Assembly (NCBI GenBank): GCA_963829965.1
Contig: CAWHLK010000027.1
Coordinates: 186,001-250,000 of the forward strand
Direction: 5' to 3'
From: DASXZH01 sp963829965
GTDB lineage: Bacteria > Armatimonadota > Fimbriimonadia > Fimbriimonadales > Fimbriimonadaceae
DNA: 64,000 nucleotides
Below are positions 61,210-64,000 of this stretch, one piece after another. The translations under genes were made by a program, and so were the position numbers. The notes beneath the pieces were generated by a model that did no database searches, had not been told where the DNA came from, and worked only from the letters and a program-made list of their open reading frames with translations. Numbering within the stretch: position 1 is the first letter of the stretch; each line of letters starts with the position of its first letter.

Positions 61210-61647
61210 ATGGCACACGCGGATGCGACCATTGTCGTTTGCAAGCCTGTACATGAAGTGTTCGAGTTTCTCTCGGACGGGCTAAACAACTCACTCTGGC
61301 GCCCAACCGTTATGGATGTGCGTCTGGCCGTTGGAAGGCCAGGCACGGTTGGCACCCGATACCGTCAGGGCGTTAAAGGTCCCAACGGACAACGCATCGA
61401 AGCAGATTACGAAATCACGAACGTTAAGCATAACGAGGAAATTGCTTTTCAGGTCGTGGCCGGCCCCACCAAACCCAGGGGCAAAATCTCGCTACTGAGC
61501 GTCGATGGGGGCACCCGGGTTCGCTTTATGCTCGATTACGAAACGAAGGGCTGGTTCAAGCTGCGAGACAGCTACTATGAGAAAACCATGATGGACGAAG
61601 TCCATCAGCTTTCGAATCTAAAGCGCTATTTGGAAAGCCACAGCTAA
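61210..61647 (+). CDS. SRPBCC-family protein
   Basis: 145 residues, START/polyketide-cyclase-like fold: ATIVVCKPVHEVFEFLSDGLNNSLW, VGTRYRQGVKGPNGQRIEADYEITNV and a C-terminal helix YYEKTMMDEVHQLSNLKRYLE. GGAAGGAG lies about 10 nt before the ATG. This is a ligand-binding cavity protein of unknown ligand. Convergent with the surface protein gene, sharing 4 bp. Confidence 0.8.
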   Translation: MAHADATIVVCKPVHEVFEFLSDGLNNSLWRPTVMDVRLAVGRPGTVGTRYRQGVKGPNGQRIEADYEITNVKHNEEIAFQVVAGPTKPRGKISLLSVDGGTRVRFMLDYETKGWFKLRDSYYEKTMMDEVHQLSNLKRYLESHS

Positions 61648-64000
61648 GGCTCTAACGTTAGCGTGACCGTTTTCGCGGAATTGCCGTAGGTGGCGGTGAC
61701 AGTCACCGCCGTTGCTACCTGAACCGCTGTTGCAGAGACCTTGAAGGTAGTTTCCGTTGCACCTGCCGCAACCGTAATCGTCGCGGGAACGGCCGCATGA
61801 GCGTTGTTCGAGCTAAGGTGAACCACCGCGCCCGAGGGGCCGGCCCCGCCGCCAAGCTGCACGGTACCCGTCGTTCCTGCTGTGCCCGTCACCGTGGTTT
61901 TGGTGAGGGACAGGCCGGTGATCGGCGGAACGGTTACCGTCAAAGTAGCCGTTTTGGTGACGCTCACAATCGTCGCCGAGATGGTTACCACCGTGTTGGC
62001 AGAAACTGGATGCGTGCTAAAGGTGCTCGCCAATTTGTTCGTTCCGGACGGCACGGTAACTGTGCTCGGCAGGGTCACCGCGCTGGAGTTTGCGGAAAGC
62101 TTCACCACATTGCCGGAAGGCCCCGCATTGCCGTTGAGGTAAACGGTAGCTGTCACCTGGGAACCGCCAACCAGAGAGGCGGGTGAAAGGATCAAGTTCG
62201 CAAGCGGCGCGGGCAAGACCTCCAAAACCGTGGTCTTGGAAACCGTTCCAAACTTGGCCGTAATCGTCGAATAAACCGGGACAGAAACCACGCTGGTGCG
62301 GATCGTAAACGTCGCCGAGGTAGCGCCTCCCGCAGTGGTGACGGAGCTAGGCGCCGTCGCATTCGCATTGCTGGAGGAGAGCGAAATCATATTTCCCGAT
62401 GCGCCCGCCGGACCGGCAAGCGTGATCGTCCCTGTAGAAGTCGAGCCCCCATAAACCGGCGACGGAGCGAGCGACAGCGAAGACAGAGCGGCAGGAACAA
62501 CTTCTACAATCACCGTCTGGCTAGTGTTGTTAAACGTCGCCTTCACCGTTGACCAAGTCGCCGCCGAAACGCCGGTGGTCGTAATGGGGAACGAAATGGC
62601 GGTCTCATTGGCGGGCACAGTAACGAAAGCGGGGACCACCACCGCAGTCTTTGTTGAGGACAGCGTCACTTTATCGCCGGATGAGGCGGCGGGACCGGTC
62701 AGGAACACGATGCCGGTCGAACTCAGGCCACCTTGGAGCAGAGGCGGAGTGGCCACGAGGATCGAAACAGAGGGAGGTAGCACGGTGAGGGTTGCAGATT
62801 GGCTGGCGCCGCCTAAATGCGCAGTAAGCGTTGCTGTGAAACTGGAAGACACGGGAAAAGTTTCAATTGGGAACGAAACCGCGTTTTCCCCTGCAGGAAC
62901 GGTGACCGTAGTTCCCCCCCCACCGGGCAGTCTTGCGCCACCAGCATCTGTAATTGTCACTGTTGCGCCGCCCGTCGCGGCAGGTCCATTGAGGAAAACG
63001 GTACCGGTCGCGGTCTGTCCCCCGACCACCGAACTGGGGCCGATGGAGAAGAAAGAGACGCTTGGCGGCTCAACCGTGAGCAAGGCCGATTGTGAAGAGC
63101 CGCGGTAGGTCGCGATCATCGTAAACTGATCAACAGCGGATTGCGGATAATTCGTAAAATGTTGCCGATCCTGTCTCGGACCCCTGCGGCACGGTGACCG
63201 TGGTAAACGGGCTCGAACCAAATGTCAACACTACAGTATCCCCGCCGGGACCGGCGGGAGCGGACATCTGAACGGTCGCCGAGCTTGATGTACCACCAAT
63301 CACCGTCGCCGGGTTCAGAGTTAGCCCGGTAACGTAGGCGGGCATTTTTAGCTTGGAAACGAATCCCGTATTTTGGGAGTTGAAGGAAGGATAAGTGGAT
63401 TGGTACGCCCCTGCGGTCACCGGAAAGTCCGAGGCTGCCGTGTACCCCGCCACGACCGGGTTGTCCGAGGAATCAAGAGCCAGAGCAAAAAGCCTATTTG
63501 CACCTTCGGTTCCTCCAAGGTAGGTTCCGTATTCCAGAGAGCTGGAATCGGCGCTGATCTTCGCGACAAAGCCGCTTTGCGAAATGGGGAGCGATGACTG
63601 GATGGCGTCGCTGGTAACTGGGAAGTTAGATGACTCCGTGTAGCCGGCAACCACCGCATTCCCTGCCGTATCCAGGGCCAGCCCCTGGAGAAGAGTCGCG
63701 CCGTTGCCACCCAAAAAAGTGCTAGAGAGCATAGTAGTGCCGTCCGCGCTCAACCGAAAGACGAATCCTGCCTGGGCCGTGTCACCCGCAGGAAACGTAG
63801 ATTGGAAAGCGTCCGCCGAAGTTGGAAAGTCTGTTGAACCTGTCTGTCCGCAAACAACCTCATTTCCTGCCGAATCCAAGGCAAGGCCATTGCAGGCATC
63901 GCCTCTATTTTGCCCACTCCCTCCTAGGTAAGTTGAGAACACCAGCGAAGAGACAGTTGGATTGAGCTTGGCAACAAAACCAGTCTCGTGGCCTTCGTCA
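61644..64000 (-). CDS. large SBBP-repeat and Ig-like-repeat surface protein, frameshifted, partial
   Basis: A long secreted or surface protein running off the right edge (N-terminus outside). The edge part (about 63350-64000) has SBBP beta-propeller repeats: STYLGGSGQNRGDACNGLAL, GNEVVCGQTGSTDFPTSADA and repeats with YLGG...FPVT. The C-terminal part (61644-63320) has about seven Ig-like repeats with GG...TGTV.L.GPA, SS..A..VP..VTVPAG and T.TA.....S.TA.LTV. A frame change near 63160 (TTTT where TTT is expected) breaks the ORF; one base less restores SATFTNYPQSAVDQFTM. No anchor motif is seen at the end. Confidence 0.8.

Overview
The window looks like chromosomal DNA of an Armatimonadota bacterium, probably Fimbriimonadia-like (inference, moderate confidence). 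The main clue is a prepilin-type protein at 24135-25058 whose N-terminus reads FTLIELLVVIAIIAILAAI followed by FPVFAQAKDAAKK, a pattern typical of that phylum. Supporting clues are GC-rich sequence, frequent GTG/TTG starts, a GT4/GH130 giant fusion and short 7-nt tandem repeats between genes. No rRNA operon, CRISPR array or intact tRNA was seen.

Left end (1-3750): the remains of an integrative element, visibly more AT-rich than the rest. It has a zinc-ribbon membrane protein, an IS3-family insertion (633-1803), a tyrosine recombinase cut by that IS just after its HxxR motif, an excisionase-like gene, a divergently transcribed unknown gene with its own promoter and palindrome, and, at the boundary, the 5' half of a tRNA-Thr(CGU) that stops matching in the anticodon loop, as expected for an attachment site.

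3.8-25 kb: ordinary chromosomal genes. These include a secreted propeller-like protein, an acyl-CoA carboxylase beta subunit, an acyltransferase, an esterase, a Ca2+/H+ exchanger, an OsmC peroxidase, a Nat-like ABC exporter, fliD, a redoxin/cytochrome c/copper monooxygenase fusion, moeA, a thioesterase, an ABC-2 permease, a GYF/TM2 protein, an unusual YkgJ-GT41 fusion and a prepilin.

25-48 kb: a GT4/toroid/GH130 fusion, small membrane and SRPBCC proteins, cyclophilin, tsaE, a Gfo/Idh/MocA oxidoreductase, transketolase, a cyclic-nucleotide-binding protein, a membrane fusion protein, ygfZ, a GT2 glycosyltransferase, a GH18 protein, rplA, an S41 peptidase, and a TPR plus class III cyclase pair.

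48-64 kb: pckA, a pterin dehydratase, DUF4173- and DUF2784-type membrane proteins, glycosylasparaginase preceded by a perfect LacI/PurR-like palindrome, selB, FKBP, an SDR, a secreted caspase-like protein lacking the catalytic His, a fused alpha/beta 2-oxoacid dehydrogenase E1, and a very large SBBP/Ig-repeat surface protein running off the right edge.

Two gene relics lie in apparent intergenic DNA: a Doc-toxin 3' fragment at 45790-45969 and an SDR 3' fragment at 49644-49784. At least nine otherwise well-conserved genes carry single-base frameshifts, often at homopolymers. This points to indel errors in the assembly more than to decay, and those genes are annotated as one locus each. The strongest candidates for something undescribed are the YkgJ-GT41 fusion, the predicted dead caspase, and the recurrent heptamer arrays at gene borders.
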